A stretch of 64,000 nt of DNA from Deltaproteobacteria bacterium (GCA_027858995.1 JAQIBP010000021.1:1-64000), one strand, 5' to 3'; positions 54,525 through 64,000 are shown, counted from the stretch's first letter. A program made the numbers and translations. The notes: generated from the letters alone by a model not told the origin.

Positions 54525-54646
54525 ATGAAAAAATTATCCTTGATTTAAAATATCGTTATTTTGGAACAGCAGATCCAGAATTTGATACCACAGAAATAGA
54601 ATATTCAAGTCATAAGTTGTATGTTGGTATCAGGGCCTTTTTTTAA
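54525..54646 (+). pseudogene. remnant of an outer-membrane beta-barrel gene
   Basis: GGGAGA and ATG give MKKLSLI then a stop. In another frame, 54539-54646 reads LDLKYRYFGTADPEFD... and ends LYVGIRAFF*, an alternating barrel strand with the aromatic C terminus typical of porin/OmpA-like proteins. The start and the last ~35 codons seem joined by an internal deletion. Nothing else is seen in the 527-bp gap 54198-54724. Confidence 0.6.
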
Positions 54647-54724
54647 AGCATTTCCAATCATTATCAATGCCGGGGACAATATTTGCCACTTGTTTCTGGC
54701 ATTGAAGTTAGAAGTACCAGATAT

Positions 54725-55180
54725 TTATAAAAGCTGCTTTCTTGCCCTTAGCTTAGCATCGATCAGCTCGTTATGGCTTAATTGAAGAAGGTTTGCAAGT
54801 TTGTGGGCAAAGTGGTCCTCATGCGCTTCAAGGTGATCGTCTATCAAAATGATGCGCCATACAGATTCCATTATGCTGATTTTTTGCTTTTCAGAAAAAT
54901 TTTCGTTAATAAAGTGAGTATAGCGAAAAAGGCTCACATACTCTCTTTGTTCTTTATCCCTATCAGTGAGCAGGGTATCAATTTCCTGCCTTGATACCCC
55001 AAAATTTGTCACAAGTGTTGCAATAAGATGCTCTTTTTCTTCTCCACTGCACTCGCCATCGGCATAAGCTGCCTCAAGTAACAGTATGGTTAGCGCCAAA
55101 TGAGCATCTATAATATCCTGATCTGTGGTTTTTGTTTTACCATTATCATTGCTAATAATTTTTTTTATTAAATCAAACAT
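54725..55180 (-). CDS. TerB-family protein
   Basis: A 151-residue helical protein of the TerB (tellurite-resistance-like) family: LTILLLEAAYADGECSGEEKEHLI and WRIILIDDHLEAHEDHFAHKLANLL, with acidic residues that may bind metal. Function in isolation is unknown; no other ter genes are near. The ATG at 55180 follows AAAGGATG; the ATG at 55204 would place that site inside the gene. Confidence 0.8.
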   Translation of the reverse strand: MFDLIKKIISNDNGKTKTTDQDIIDAHLALTILLLEAAYADGECSGEEKEHLIATLVTNFGVSRQEIDTLLTDRDKEQREYVSLFRYTHFINENFSEKQKISIMESVWRIILIDDHLEAHEDHFAHKLANLLQLSHNELIDAKLRARKQLL

Positions 55181-55248
55181 TTTACTGTGACATCCTTTTT
55201 CCAAATAGTTTATTACTGGAGTCGTAGAACACTTTTTTTATGATGAAA

Positions 55249-55557
55249 TTATATAATCTCTAAGCCTGTTTTTAAAATTTCATTGGCCAGAGGATTGGAG
55301 ATTTTAAAATCTGACTCTCTGAATGCATGGGGTTCAATTCTGGTATCAAATTTTCTTCTGAGTTTCATTAATTTAACCTGCATATCAAATGTATCATCAA
55401 GTTTCTTAAATATAATTGCCAGGTCAATATCACTATCTTTTTGCATAGTGCCTTTAACATATGAGCCGAAAATATAAGCCTTTTGAACATTAGGGTCTAT
55501 CTTTTTGATGAAATTAATATAGTTGCGGGCTATATTTGAAACTTTATCTTTATCCAT
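55249..55557 (-). CDS. MNT-type minimal nucleotidyltransferase
   Basis: A 102-residue nucleotidyltransferase: IFGSYVKGTMQKDSDIDLAIIF gives the GSx10DxD active-site pattern, and a third acidic site may be RIEPHAF. It overlaps the 3' end of the HEPN gene by 28 bp. In HEPN/MNT toxin-antitoxin pairs the MNT protein AMPylates and silences the HEPN toxin. Confidence 0.85.
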   Translation of the reverse strand: MDKDKVSNIARNYINFIKKIDPNVQKAYIFGSYVKGTMQKDSDIDLAIIFKKLDDTFDMQVKLMKLRRKFDTRIEPHAFRESDFKISNPLANEILKTGLEII

Positions 55558-55922
55558 TTTCTTAATCTTTTAATATGGTCAATCCATGTTTTAGTAAAAG
55601 TATTGGTACATTTTTTATGAAATTCTCTTTTATAGTCGTCATATCTTCCTCGAATATTAAAAGTAGATATGGTATCTAGAATGTCTTTTTGTTCATCATC
55701 AAGTGCCAAATTTCCCTTTTCAGCCAAACGCACCAGATCATGAATAAAAGGAGGTGTTTTTGAATTGACTTTAACGTACCAGGCTTTTATCAGTTTTTCT
55801 AATACCAAATGTCCTATAAACAGAGCCCAAGTGTTATTCCCTTTTTCGGACAAATGGATCATTGCCTGAAAATCATCGTCAGAACTATCAATCCAATATT
55901 GAATATGTTCATCAGCTTTCAT
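55530..55922 (-). CDS. HEPN-domain protein of a HEPN/MNT pair
   Basis: A 130-residue helical HEPN protein (IQYWIDSSDDDFQAMIHL, FIGHLVLEKLIKAWYV, TFNIRGRYDDYKREFH). The classical R-x4-H is not obvious; RGRYDDYKREFH offers an Arg and a His farther apart. It is probably the toxin half of the module with the overlapping MNT gene. Confidence 0.78.
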   Translation of the reverse strand: MKADEHIQYWIDSSDDDFQAMIHLSEKGNNTWALFIGHLVLEKLIKAWYVKVNSKTPPFIHDLVRLAEKGNLALDDEQKDILDTISTFNIRGRYDDYKREFHKKCTNTFTKTWIDHIKRLRKWIKIKFQI

Positions 55923-55977
55923 AAATTATAGCATACAGCCTGCAATGGAAAATAACAATATTATTTCTTTAATTTGG

Positions 55978-56050
55978 TGATCCAACAAGAAATCGAACCC
56001 CGGTTTCCGACATGAGAGTTCATGCACTTATACCCGCCTTCCCATGATTT
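55978..56050 (-). pseudogene. tRNA-like 3' remnant
   Basis: On the minus strand, CCGGGGTTCGATTTC followed by GTTGGATCACCA looks like a T-arm, acceptor and CCA end. No matching 5' acceptor strand or clean anticodon arm was found, and T-stem pairing needs several G-U pairs. It may be a decayed tRNA or an old integration scar. The rest of the 55923-56306 gap shows no gene. Confidence 0.4.
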
Positions 56051-56306
56051 CAGTATGTTACGTTTTATACTGATACATAAGAATGCATGTGGATACCCAC
56101 AATTACTTTTATCAGTTCTGCCTTTTATTAAAAACACCGCCGATCATGCTTATTATCCTGAAAAATTGTGATAAGATCTGATTAAAAATCATTGTTTTTT
56201 TGTATCTTATTGGTTAAATATGAAATGTTGTGTCACAAACTGGCCCAGAACCAGGAAATCTAAAAAGTATACTTGGATCAACAAATTTTAAAAGGAGTCA
56301 TTCAAA

Positions 56307-57296
56307 GTGGATCAAAATGCTAAGGCACTTCATGAGGCAACTATAGTGATCGATTGCCTGGAAATTAGCAATTGGAGTGAAACAGTTTTTAAAAACATGC
56401 GCCTCGGAGGCCTGACAGCAGTTAACTGCACCTGTTCTATTCTGGAAAATTTCCGTCAGACTGTGAAGAACCTCGTTTGGTGGCGAAAGGCTTTTAACAA
56501 GTATTCTGATCTCATTATGCCTGTTCATGAAATATCTGACATTACGACAGCCAAAAAATCGGAGAAGACCGGCATCATTCTAAGCTTTCAAAATACATCC
56601 GCCATTGAGGATGACCTTGATCTACTGACGATCTTCCATGGTTTGGGTGTAAGGGTTATGCAGTTGACCTACATGGAAGGGAATTTGACCGGTCAAGGAT
56701 GTCTGGAAAAGTTTGATGCCGGACTCACCTTTTTTGGACTTGAGGTGATAGAGGAAATGAACCGATTAGGAATTCTTATCGATTTATCTCACGTCGGACC
56801 TCGGACGGCTATTGATGCTTTAGAGGCCTCTCAAAAACCGGTTGTCTTTACCCATGCCAATCCAAGTAGTTTATGCGATCACCCTCGCAACAAATCGGAC
56901 GAAGCCTTAAAGGCTATTGCAGAAAAAGGCGGGGTGGTTGGGGCAACAATCTTCCCTCCCTTTTTACCAGCAGGGAACAAATCAACCCTCAACGATTACA
57001 TTGATGTGATTGACTATATGGCAGATATGATCGGTCATGATCACATTGCAGTTGGGACTGATTTCACCGAAGGGCAGCCTAAGGAGTGGTTTGACTGGAT
57101 TCTTACCGGTAAATCTAAAAAGGGGCCTGCCCTGAATCTAAACCATCCACTCAAAAATCCAAAAGGTATAGAATGTTCAGCTGATTTTCCCAACGTGACT
57201 AACGCTTTGCTTGACCGTGGATATAGTGAATTAGATGTCAAGAAAATAATGGGAGGAAACATAATGAGAGTTTTTTCTGAAGTTTGGGGAAGTTGA
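56307..57296 (+). CDS. M19-family (membrane dipeptidase-like) metallopeptidase
   Basis: A 329-residue renal-dipeptidase-family protein. LIDLSHVGPRTAIDAL, VVFTHANPSSLCDHPRN and HIAVGTDFTEG hold the later metal/active-site residues. The N-terminal HxD metal motif is replaced by VIDCLEISNW, as in a divergent M19 subgroup, so the metal site may differ. The start is GTG with AAAGGAG upstream. An ATC-hydrolase-like gene follows 130 bp later. Confidence 0.85.
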   Translation: MDQNAKALHEATIVIDCLEISNWSETVFKNMRLGGLTAVNCTCSILENFRQTVKNLVWWRKAFNKYSDLIMPVHEISDITTAKKSEKTGIILSFQNTSAIEDDLDLLTIFHGLGVRVMQLTYMEGNLTGQGCLEKFDAGLTFFGLEVIEEMNRLGILIDLSHVGPRTAIDALEASQKPVVFTHANPSSLCDHPRNKSDEALKAIAEKGGVVGATIFPPFLPAGNKSTLNDYIDVIDYMADMIGHDHIAVGTDFTEGQPKEWFDWILTGKSKKGPALNLNHPLKNPKGIECSADFPNVTNALLDRGYSELDVKKIMGGNIMRVFSEVWGS

Positions 57297-57426
57297 TGGC
57301 ATTATTTTATAAGCCCAAAGATAAAGATGTTTTTATTCCTGGCAAGCGTGGAACATAGAAGCATCAGGTAGTAATTATGGAACATAAAACCAACTACGAA
57401 AATCAATTGACAAAGGAAAAGCATAT

Positions 57427-57894
57427 ATGGAAGCTAACAAAGTAGATTTGATCGAACAAAGAGTTATAGTGGCTTGTGCTTTGGTTCCTGTTATCAAGGC
57501 TTTTGGTGAAAAGATAGGAATTGATTCTGCCAAAGCATTGGTCCAGCAAACCCACGAGGATATGAGCAGGATTTATGGCGAAGCATGTGCAAAAGAAAGA
57601 GGGAGGAACAACATAGCGGTTCTGGCTGAAATCGTTAGAGGATGGGCTAAGGGCGGTGCCCTTGAAGAGGAAATAATTGAGTTTAGTGAAACATCTTATG
57701 CTTTTAATGTGGTCAAATGCATGTATGCGGAACGTTACCGGCAACTTGGAATGGAAGAGTTCGGATATTGTCTCTCATGCTGTCGAGATGAACCATTTGC
57801 ACAGGGTTTTAATGCTAATATCAGGTTCGAACGGAATCAAACAATTATGGAGGGAGCTCCACATTGTGATTTCAGATTTACCCTGTCAGGGTAG
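57427..57894 (+). CDS. L-2-amino-thiazoline-4-carboxylate hydrolase-like protein
   Basis: A 155-residue member of the ATC-hydrolase family (PF14196-like): ALVPVIKAFGEKIG, a C-x-x-x-A-E-x-Y block (CMYAERYRQLGMEEFGYCLSCCRDE) and the C-terminal GAPHCDFRFTL. In Pseudomonas such an enzyme opens ATC to N-carbamoyl-L-cysteine. The family is broad, so the reaction here is an inference. Confidence 0.75.
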   Translation: MEANKVDLIEQRVIVACALVPVIKAFGEKIGIDSAKALVQQTHEDMSRIYGEACAKERGRNNIAVLAEIVRGWAKGGALEEEIIEFSETSYAFNVVKCMYAERYRQLGMEEFGYCLSCCRDEPFAQGFNANIRFERNQTIMEGAPHCDFRFTLSG

Positions 57895-58017
57895 GGCATG
57901 GGCGTTTGCATTTACTGTTGCATTTCCCACGGTAATTGTAGTGACACCAGCTGTTAGAAAATTAGTGACTATAACACTGAAATCAAAAAATCCTGACATA
58001 TAGCAAGGAGACAATCC

Positions 58018-58641
58018 ATGGGCCTGCTCAATCTGTTACTTAAAGACCCGCTCGCGTTCATCCTCATCGCCATACCGCTGATGTATGCCATAATTTTTCA
58101 TGAATTGGCTCATGGCTGGGTAGCCTATCGTATGGGTGATCCGACAGCCAAGTTGCTCGGCCGCTTAAGCCTCAACCCTCTTAAACACCTTGATCCTGTG
58201 GGCACCATCATGCTCTTTATTTTCGGTTTTGGCTGGGCAAAGCCTGTGCCTGTGAATTTCAACCAGCTGCGTGACAGGCGCAAGGGGATGATAGCAGTCT
58301 CTTCCGCGGGGATCATAGCAAACATGCTATTAGCGTTTAGTGCCCTTTTTTTGGATCGCTTGCTGTCCCCTTCGCCGTCAGGTATGCTGGCACTGCTTCT
58401 TTATTATTTTGCTAAAATCAACATAATTCTGGCCGCTTTTAATTTAATACCACTGCCACCTCTTGATGGGTCAAAAATTCTTATGGGTTTTGCATCCCCA
58501 AGCATTCAAAATTATCTTTTCCGTCTTGAGCGGTATGGATTTTTTATTATTATCGGGTTTCTTTATTTAGGTGTTCTAAACCCTGTAATTCACTTTTTCC
58601 AATGGATGATTCTATCGCTTATCAATCTGTTGTTGCCTTAA
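58018..58641 (+). CDS. site-2 protease (M50) family membrane protein
   Basis: A 207-residue polytopic metalloprotease. Zinc ligands: HELAH in AIIFHELAHGWVAY (about 27-31) and the Asp of NLIPLPPLDGSKIL. LGRLSLNPLKHLDPVGTI is the usual second block. This compact type lacks PDZ domains. AAGGAG lies 8-9 nt upstream of the start. Confidence 0.9.
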   Translation: MGLLNLLLKDPLAFILIAIPLMYAIIFHELAHGWVAYRMGDPTAKLLGRLSLNPLKHLDPVGTIMLFIFGFGWAKPVPVNFNQLRDRRKGMIAVSSAGIIANMLLAFSALFLDRLLSPSPSGMLALLLYYFAKINIILAAFNLIPLPPLDGSKILMGFASPSIQNYLFRLERYGFFIIIGFLYLGVLNPVIHFFQWMILSLINLLLP

Positions 58642-59089
58642 GTGTGATCCTCCATCTGTTATCCAGAGTCCAAACTTCAAATTAAAAGCCCTTTTTAGGC
58701 TATAGGACAACTGTCCTGACACATAGGGCATGAGAGAATACTTGTGATATTATATGAACTTTTTCCTTATCAAAATATTAAAATTATCCTGTAATTTATA
58801 TATGTTATATATCAAAATCAACAAAAAAGATCAATTGATATTAGCCGGATTTTTCAATATTCAAAGCAGATGATTCTGGGAGAATGTTTTTTATATATTA
58901 TACATTTTAATCTGAAAGAATGGCTTTTGATAACGTTCTTGGTTCATATAATTTAATGCCAGGTGTCAAAATAATGTTCTTCCCAAGCACAAGGTATAGT
59001 CTCCAAGCATAATTTAAATAATCAGAAGAATGCTCCTGCTATTCTGCAATTTTTATAGGAGATAAAAAATTTAAGCTCTTAGTGTTTAT
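58642..59089. other. intergenic gap without a gene
   Basis: A 448-bp AT-rich stretch between convergent genes. The only structure noted is the inverted repeat AGGACA-AC-TGTCCT at 58704-58717. No coding frame or RNA gene was recognised. Confidence 0.6.
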
Positions 59090-60720
59090 TTATTCATTAT
59101 TTATGGCAAATTGAAACTGATTTTTCCCTTTCTTTTTTACTTTATACATAGCATTGTCTGCATTTTGTAGTAGGCGATCAATCGTTTCTCCATTTTCAGG
59201 GAATATGCCTATTCCTATACTTACACCAATCTGTAGTTCCTTTCCTTTTATTGTGAATGGACTTGAAAGATTTTTTATTATTTTTCCGGCCACTAATCCG
59301 GCATCATTTTTTGATATCAGGTTGGTTAGGACAATGGCAAATTCATCCCCCCCAAATCTGGCGGCTGTATCAGATTCCCGTACACAGGATTGAAGTTTTT
59401 CCGCGACTTTCTTTAGCAACGCATCCCCTCCATCGTGGCCCAAGGTATCATTCATGGTTTTAAACCCATCAAGGTCAAGAAATAATAGTGCAAACTTTCT
59501 TTCATTTCTATGGCCCTGCTTAAGAGTTTGCTCAGTCCTTTCAAAAAAAAGACTTCGATTTGGTAAACCGGTCAATTGATCAAAACTGGCTGAACGGAAT
59601 AATTCAAGCTGATGAGATTTTCTTTTAACAATTGCCTGAGCTAAAGACCAGGACAATACAGCTATAAAAATAACTAAAAAAATCACTAAAAAAGAAAGAT
59701 TTCTTACAAGGTCATTGGCGCTTGACTTTAAAATTTTTGCAGGAACATGGGAAACAATTTTCCAATAATATTCTTTAGCTGGTAGATAAGTTTGGCTATC
59801 CCCAAAAGCATCCACAGATCCAGAACTTGACTTTAGACCTTCTAAAATGGATAAATTGTTGCGGATGTGAATAGCCCATTGCCAGTATGAAATTGTGTTT
59901 GTTGGGACCCTGAAATATGTTTCCATGCTTCTGGAAAACGTGCAGGAAATGTTTTATCTTCTCTATCTTTAATCATAAAGCCCCATTCATCCTGTTGATT
60001 AGGGCTGCAAAGCCAGTATCCATCAGAGTTGAGCAGCATGATATTCTCACCGGATAATTTTGCGGCTTTTTTGATTGATTCAAGCATTTGGTTTCCAAGA
60101 TAATTCAACAGAACCACACCCCGTTTCTGCCCAATAGTATTAAATACAGGAATTCCAAATCGAATCATGGGTTTCAAGGGATGTTCAATTTTACCTTTCT
60201 CGATATTTAGATCAAGGGGAGAAACAAACACTTCCTGGGCTTTAAGACGGATAGAATCTTTAAAATAGTATCGGTCTCCTTTAAATTGCAATTGATCATC
60301 CTTCACCACAGAAGGTTGGCCATTTTTATAATCTACCCTGACAATTTCCATTCCCTTTTCATCCAGATAACGGATTTGGTCATAAACACCTTTAAAACGA
60401 CTGAATTCAAGATATTCTTTTGAAATGGGTTTTGTACTTCCAATGGTTTCACCATCAATCAGGGTCAATAATTCATTTTGCCTGGACAAATAAAGGATGT
60501 CAGAAATAATTGCAGCAAAATTATGAGTAATCAATCCCACCTGTAATTCCAATGCAGCCTGTTCTTCAAGTTCTAATTTAAACCGATAGTCTTTGGATTC
60601 CAGGTTATACAATATTAGGATTGTGCCTCCCAGAATTGAACCAATGAATAAGAAAATAATAAAAAAGTATCGAAATATTAAGAACCTAACAGGTTTTTCA
60701 GATAAAGAAATTGTTTCCAT
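59090..60720 (-). pseudogene. frameshifted dCache-GGDEF diguanylate cyclase
   Basis: Two overlapping frames make one protein. 60720-59842 encodes TM1 and a periplasmic dCache-like domain ending GLFTSATIYPF*. 59926-59090 continues with LEGLKSSSGSVDAFGD, TM2 and a GGDEF domain (SFDQLTGLPNRSLFF, active site RFGGDEFAIVL). The switch lies in CCATTTTAG at about 59842-59850: one extra T would restore ...IYPFLEGLKSS. It is therefore a single-base loss in a T-run, or a sequencing error. The GGDEF motif itself is intact. Confidence 0.85.
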
Positions 60721-60723
60721 TCT

Positions 60724-63210
60724 CTATTTCCCCATCATTCCTGTTAGTTTATTATCCAGCACTTCACGTATCTTTTGGGCAAGATCCTTCATAACAATCG
60801 GTTTCAATAAAAAACCTTTGATACCAATAGATGCTGCTTTTTCTTCAGACATGGTTTCGCTGAACCTTGTGCAAAGCAATACGGGAATATCAGGGCGTAT
60901 TTTAGTCAGTTTAACCGATAATTTATCCCCAGACATATTGGGCATTGTCATATCAGTGATGACCAGATCAAATTTATCGGGACTATCTCTAAAAGCTTCA
61001 AGCGCTTCAATGCTGCTGGTACGTGAAGTAACTTGATACCCCAAACGCTCCAGCATCCGTTTTCCCATTGAAAGTATCGCTTCTTCATCATCCACAAAAA
61101 GGATCTGTTCAGTGCCGCCCTGGATTGGTGCTTCTACATTAGTTGCCTGTTGTTTTTTCACAGCCTCTGCAAGTGGTAGATATACATGAAAGTGTGTCCC
61201 TTTTCCAGGTTCACTGTAAACCTGAATTTCCCCATTCATGCTCTTCACTATCCCATGAACCACTGAAAGCCCCATTCCAGTTCCCTTGCCAACCTTTTTG
61301 GTGGTAAAAAACGGATCAAAGATTTTCTGTGTTAAGTTTTTATCTATGCCCACCCCTGTATCAGCCACTGTCAGACAAGCATAAATTCCAGGTGTCATAT
61401 CCGGAGTTATTATGTCGTACTCACCTAATTCGACTTCTTTGAGGCTTACTTTCAGTTCCCCACCCGTCTCTTCCATGGCATGAAGGGCATTGGTTGTAAG
61501 ATTCATTACAATCTGATGAATTTGGGTGGGATCAGCTTTAATTACACCACAGTTAGGATTGATATCCTGTTTGATTTCAATTGTTGTGGGGATTGTAGAC
61601 CTTATAAGCTTTAATGCTTCCTTGAGAATCTGCTGCATTGCCATCAGCATAAGTTCACCGCTCCCTTGACGAGAAAATGTGAGGATCTGTTTTACCAAAT
61701 CTTTGGCTCTTAAGGCACTGGTATAGATCTGGTTAAGACTATCTCGAACTGGACTGTCTTCAGGAGTATCCATTAAAATCATCTCAGTATACCCTATAAT
61801 TGGGAAAAGAATATTATTAAAATCATGGGCAATGCCACCGGCAAGGATGCCTATGGATTCCATTTTTTGGGCTTGTTGGAGCTGTGATTCGAATTTCTTG
61901 CTTTTTCCCTCAGCTTCTTTACGCTCAATAAAGCGGGTTATCCGCTCAGCAATTTCATCAATCAAATCCCTTTCTTCTTTCAAAAAAGGACCTTCATCAA
62001 TTGGTGGCATTTCCTTTAAGTAATAAACCTCCACTGTTCCTGTATGCTTACCGTCTATCAAAATGTTACTATGTTGTTTCCAGTTGCTTGGCTCAAAGTT
62101 GCTTGTTTTGTATTGGGTGTCGGTAAATATTATTTGAGCACAGGTGATTTCTGGATATTGCCAAGCTGGAGGTATCAAATTAACTATACGCTGAAAAATT
62201 TTTTCCAGAGAAATATTCTTTTTTTCAAAGAGAATTGAAATTGCAAAAAGGCATTTCAATTCTTTGTTACGTTCACCGATATCATGTGTTTTTTTCTTCA
62301 ACTCACTCTCAATCCTCTTGCGCTTAGTTATGTTGGTGATAAAGACTGTTAATCCTGTAACTTGATTTGAAGTGTTACTAATTGGATTAAAAATCAATTC
62401 ATACCAAAACCGACTGCCGGCTTCTCCATATTTCTGAATTTCGATAAACCTTTCACCCTTTAGAACACGTTTGTAATTTATTTCAGATTTAAACTGGTCA
62501 TCTTCTCTGAGCATATATGAAAAGATATGCTGTCCAATCTCAATATCAGCGCCATAAACTTTCTTCATTTCTATTACATGAGCGTTGTTAAAGCTCAAAT
62601 AATTATAATTCGTATCCAAAGCAAACATAATAATATTATCCGGGCTTTCGATGATGGAAGAGAGTAATGAGTTTGATTTTTGAATAGCTTGTTCGGCCTG
62701 CTTACGTTCGGTGATGTCGTAATGTTGAAGCACTACATATTTTAAATCGCCTTTACTATTCAATACAGGATATCCAAAGACTTCAAGAAATATTTTACCC
62801 GTTTTTGATGTGGGTGTTTTTGTTGATTCTGAAGCTGATTCAATATTAAAGTCAATCTCCCATTTTTTTGTCTTCTTTTTATCGAAAATATCTCTCAATA
62901 ATGGAATAACCCCTCCATCAATGGTGGCTTTATCCTTAAATAAGTTATAGCCTGAATTTATAATTGTTTTTTCTTCAAAACCAAACATTTTACAAAATTC
63001 AGAGTTGGTTTTGATAATCGTTCCATCTGGGCTATAAAGGCCAGTGCTTGTTGTTGTTTGTTCAAACATTTGTGAAAATAAAAAATCACTTTCCTGCTGC
63101 TCTTCCTTCATCTGTTTACGGTCAGTAATATCCTGGGTAAATCCTATCCCGCTTATGCAGTCATCGTTTTCATTAAATTCAAGATCTGCTTTTTGCCTCA
63201 CCCATTTCAC
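60724..63210 (-). CDS. 5'-truncated hybrid sensor histidine kinase (PAS-PAS-HisKA-HATPase-REC)
   Basis: An 828-residue soluble hybrid kinase: the end of a PAS domain ([11 protein letters not shown]), two more PAS domains (about 45-170, 175-300), a GAF-like segment, HisKA with the His in [13 protein letters not shown] (about 461), HATPase ([22 protein letters not shown]) and a C-terminal receiver with the Asp in LVITDMTMP (about 750). The first codon is GTG inside a PAS fold: in-frame residues before it (YDVEHRLLVDGK) are PAS-like, then a TAG follows. The gene has lost its 5' part (see 63254-63289). It ends 4 bp before the cyclase gene. Confidence 0.85.
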   Translation of the reverse strand: MKWVRQKADLEFNENDDCISGIGFTQDITDRKQMKEEQQESDFLFSQMFEQTTTSTGLYSPDGTIIKTNSEFCKMFGFEEKTIINSGYNLFKDKATIDGGVIPLLRDIFDKKKTKKWEIDFNIESASESTKTPTSKTGKIFLEVFGYPVLNSKGDLKYVVLQHYDITERKQAEQAIQKSNSLLSSIIESPDNIIMFALDTNYNYLSFNNAHVIEMKKVYGADIEIGQHIFSYMLREDDQFKSEINYKRVLKGERFIEIQKYGEAGSRFWYELIFNPISNTSNQVTGLTVFITNITKRKRIESELKKKTHDIGERNKELKCLFAISILFEKKNISLEKIFQRIVNLIPPAWQYPEITCAQIIFTDTQYKTSNFEPSNWKQHSNILIDGKHTGTVEVYYLKEMPPIDEGPFLKEERDLIDEIAERITRFIERKEAEGKSKKFESQLQQAQKMESIGILAGGIAHDFNNILFPIIGYTEMILMDTPEDSPVRDSLNQIYTSALRAKDLVKQILTFSRQGSGELMLMAMQQILKEALKLIRSTIPTTIEIKQDINPNCGVIKADPTQIHQIVMNLTTNALHAMEETGGELKVSLKEVELGEYDIITPDMTPGIYACLTVADTGVGIDKNLTQKIFDPFFTTKKVGKGTGMGLSVVHGIVKSMNGEIQVYSEPGKGTHFHVYLPLAEAVKKQQATNVEAPIQGGTEQILFVDDEEAILSMGKRMLERLGYQVTSRTSSIEALEAFRDSPDKFDLVITDMTMPNMSGDKLSVKLTKIRPDIPVLLCTRFSETMSEEKAASIGIKGFLLKPIVMKDLAQKIREVLDNKLTGMMGK

Positions 63211-63253
63211 CTTCCCATCAACTAATAAACGGTGTTCAACATCATAAGATTTT

Positions 63254-63289
63254 TTATTCTAATTCTTCATAAGACGGTTTTTTAGGCAT
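63254..63289 (-). pseudogene. retained N-terminal stump of the hybrid kinase
   Basis: MPKKPSYEELE then a stop. This matches the stereotyped start of Desulfobacterota PAS kinases (xKKPTYEELEQR...). It is directly followed by the truncated kinase frame, implying an internal deletion of the first PAS domain. Confidence 0.55.
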
Positions 63290-63734
63290 ATTGAATCTCT
63301 TTTATTTACAAAATGAACTCCTGGGAACGAAATCCTGCCATAGCCCACATACTGCCCAAACCATAAACCATCAGAAGGCTTTTAATATTCTGGTCAATCT
63401 AAATAAAAATCACCATAATATATGTTGTGGCGTAAAGTAAATAAATTTTTAAAAAAATATTCCATTATATAACCGAAAGCAAAAACTCGCAACAAAATAA
63501 ACTCGCAACATAATTGGAGATCTACCGTAAGGGTGACGGAAAATCTCCCATTAGAATTTTACTTTAATGAGTGGTATTTAATCTAAATGAAAATTTTGAA
63601 TTTCTGATATTGCCTGGAAATATACAGAGAGCATGGTCCTGGACTTGAACCATGGATAAAAATATATCACCCAGTTTAATAAATAATATGGGGACAGGAT
63701 GGGGACAGGAGCGAGTTTGTAAACAGACATTAAA
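63290..63734. other. intergenic stretch with a short direct repeat
   Basis: No gene recognised. TGGGGACAGGA occurs twice in tandem (63689-63699, 63700-63710). Confidence 0.5.
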
Positions 63735-63768
63735 CAAAAAGGGTTTAACCTAAAACGGCTAAACCCTT
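63735..63768 (-). terminator. terminator of tRNA-Leu
   Basis: On the minus strand AAGGGTTTA-loop-TAAACCCTT followed by TTTGTTT, 10 bp after the tRNA 3' end. Confidence 0.75.
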
Positions 63769-63777
63769 CTTAGAAGC

Positions 63778-63865
63778 TGGTACCGGAGGCGAGACTTGAA
63801 CTCGCAAGGACACAAGGTCCGGAGGATTTTGAGTCCTCTACGTCTACCAATTCCGCCACTCCGGC
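63778..63865 (-). tRNA. tRNA-Leu (anticodon CAA)
   Basis: An 88-nt class II tRNA. Acceptor GCCGGAG pairs with CTCCGGT; D-arm GCGGAATTGGTAGACG; anticodon loop CTCAAAA (anticodon CAA) on stem GAGGA/TCCTC; a long variable arm; T-arm GAGTTCAAGTCTC; encoded CCA end. Confidence 0.96.
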
Positions 63866-63911
63866 ATGAATTTGCGTGTTGCTTAAAATCAAGCTGAATT
63901 TATGAGAAAAC

Positions 63912-64000
63912 TTAATATTTGTCAAGGATTTCATTGATTCTAAGTGCTGAAATTTCTCCCTGCCTGATGATATTAATCTTTGCAGATGTGGTAACATCTA
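63912..64000 (-). CDS. C-terminal end of an unidentified protein
   Basis: The last 28 codons of a minus-strand frame that enters from beyond the window, ending SALRINEILDKY*. Composition looks coding, but the family is not recognisable from this piece. It lies 46 bp upstream of tRNA-Leu. Confidence 0.45.
   Translation of the reverse strand, partial: DVTTSAKINIIRQGEISALRINEILDKY

Noticed and set aside
63630-63660. A second tRNA-like T-arm (GGTTCAAGTCC on the minus strand) near tRNA-Leu
   Set aside because: No acceptor or anticodon arm could be paired with it.

Overview
The window looks like chromosomal DNA of an anaerobic, sulfate-reducer-type Desulfobacterota (Desulfobacteraceae-like). The basis is an AT-rich genome carrying a periplasmic Hyb-type [NiFe] uptake hydrogenase with hyp maturation genes, CoA-disulfide-reductase/rhodanese chemistry, many PAS kinases and a Zra-type envelope stress system. 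The affiliation is inferred from gene content, not from a marker gene.

Layout. 1-2.4 kb: end of dapF and a rhodanese-fused flavoprotein. 2.4-9.1 kb (minus strand): hybO-A-B-C-D and hypE. 9.1-12.7 kb: two paralogous long-tailed SDR proteins flanking a small membrane protein. 12.9-15.1 kb: a QueG-like Fe-S protein and lysA. 15.2-21.2 kb: hypD, an unfamiliar PD-(D/E)XK-like protein, hypF and hypC. 21.5-25.2 kb: a toxin-antitoxin pair, a rhomboid protease, an FAH-family enzyme and a DUF4143 ATPase.

25.2-41.3 kb is the main accessory region: a complete type III-B (Cmr) CRISPR-Cas locus. It holds a 34-repeat array, a leader, two tandem cas2 genes, cas1, a CARF-HEPN ribonuclease, an inserted vapBC module, cmr6-5-4-3-2-1, an NE0113-family CARF protein and cas6, all read on the minus strand towards the array. 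Cmr2 keeps a GGDD cyclase motif, so cyclic-oligoadenylate signalling to the CARF proteins is expected. Four pairs of overlapping spacers, all in the same orientation, read in frame as protein variants on the + strand. This fits crRNAs that are antisense to the target mRNA. A palindrome, TGCAAYGTTGCA, lies ahead of both cas6 and cas1 and may co-regulate effector and adaptation genes.

41.5-45.7 kb: zraP divergent from zraSR, with sigma-54-type elements for both directions. 45.7-54.2 kb: FabG-like reductase, MBL-fold hydrolase, HDOD protein, GspE/PilB-like ATPase, MltF-like transglycosylase and a MotA/MotB-like pair. 54.2-64 kb: TerB, a HEPN/MNT pair, an M19 dipeptidase with an ATC-hydrolase-like enzyme, a site-2 protease, decaying signalling genes (a frameshifted diguanylate cyclase and a 5'-deleted hybrid kinase), tRNA-Leu(CAA) and a partial gene at the edge. 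Several small gene remnants show ongoing deletion decay in this last part.
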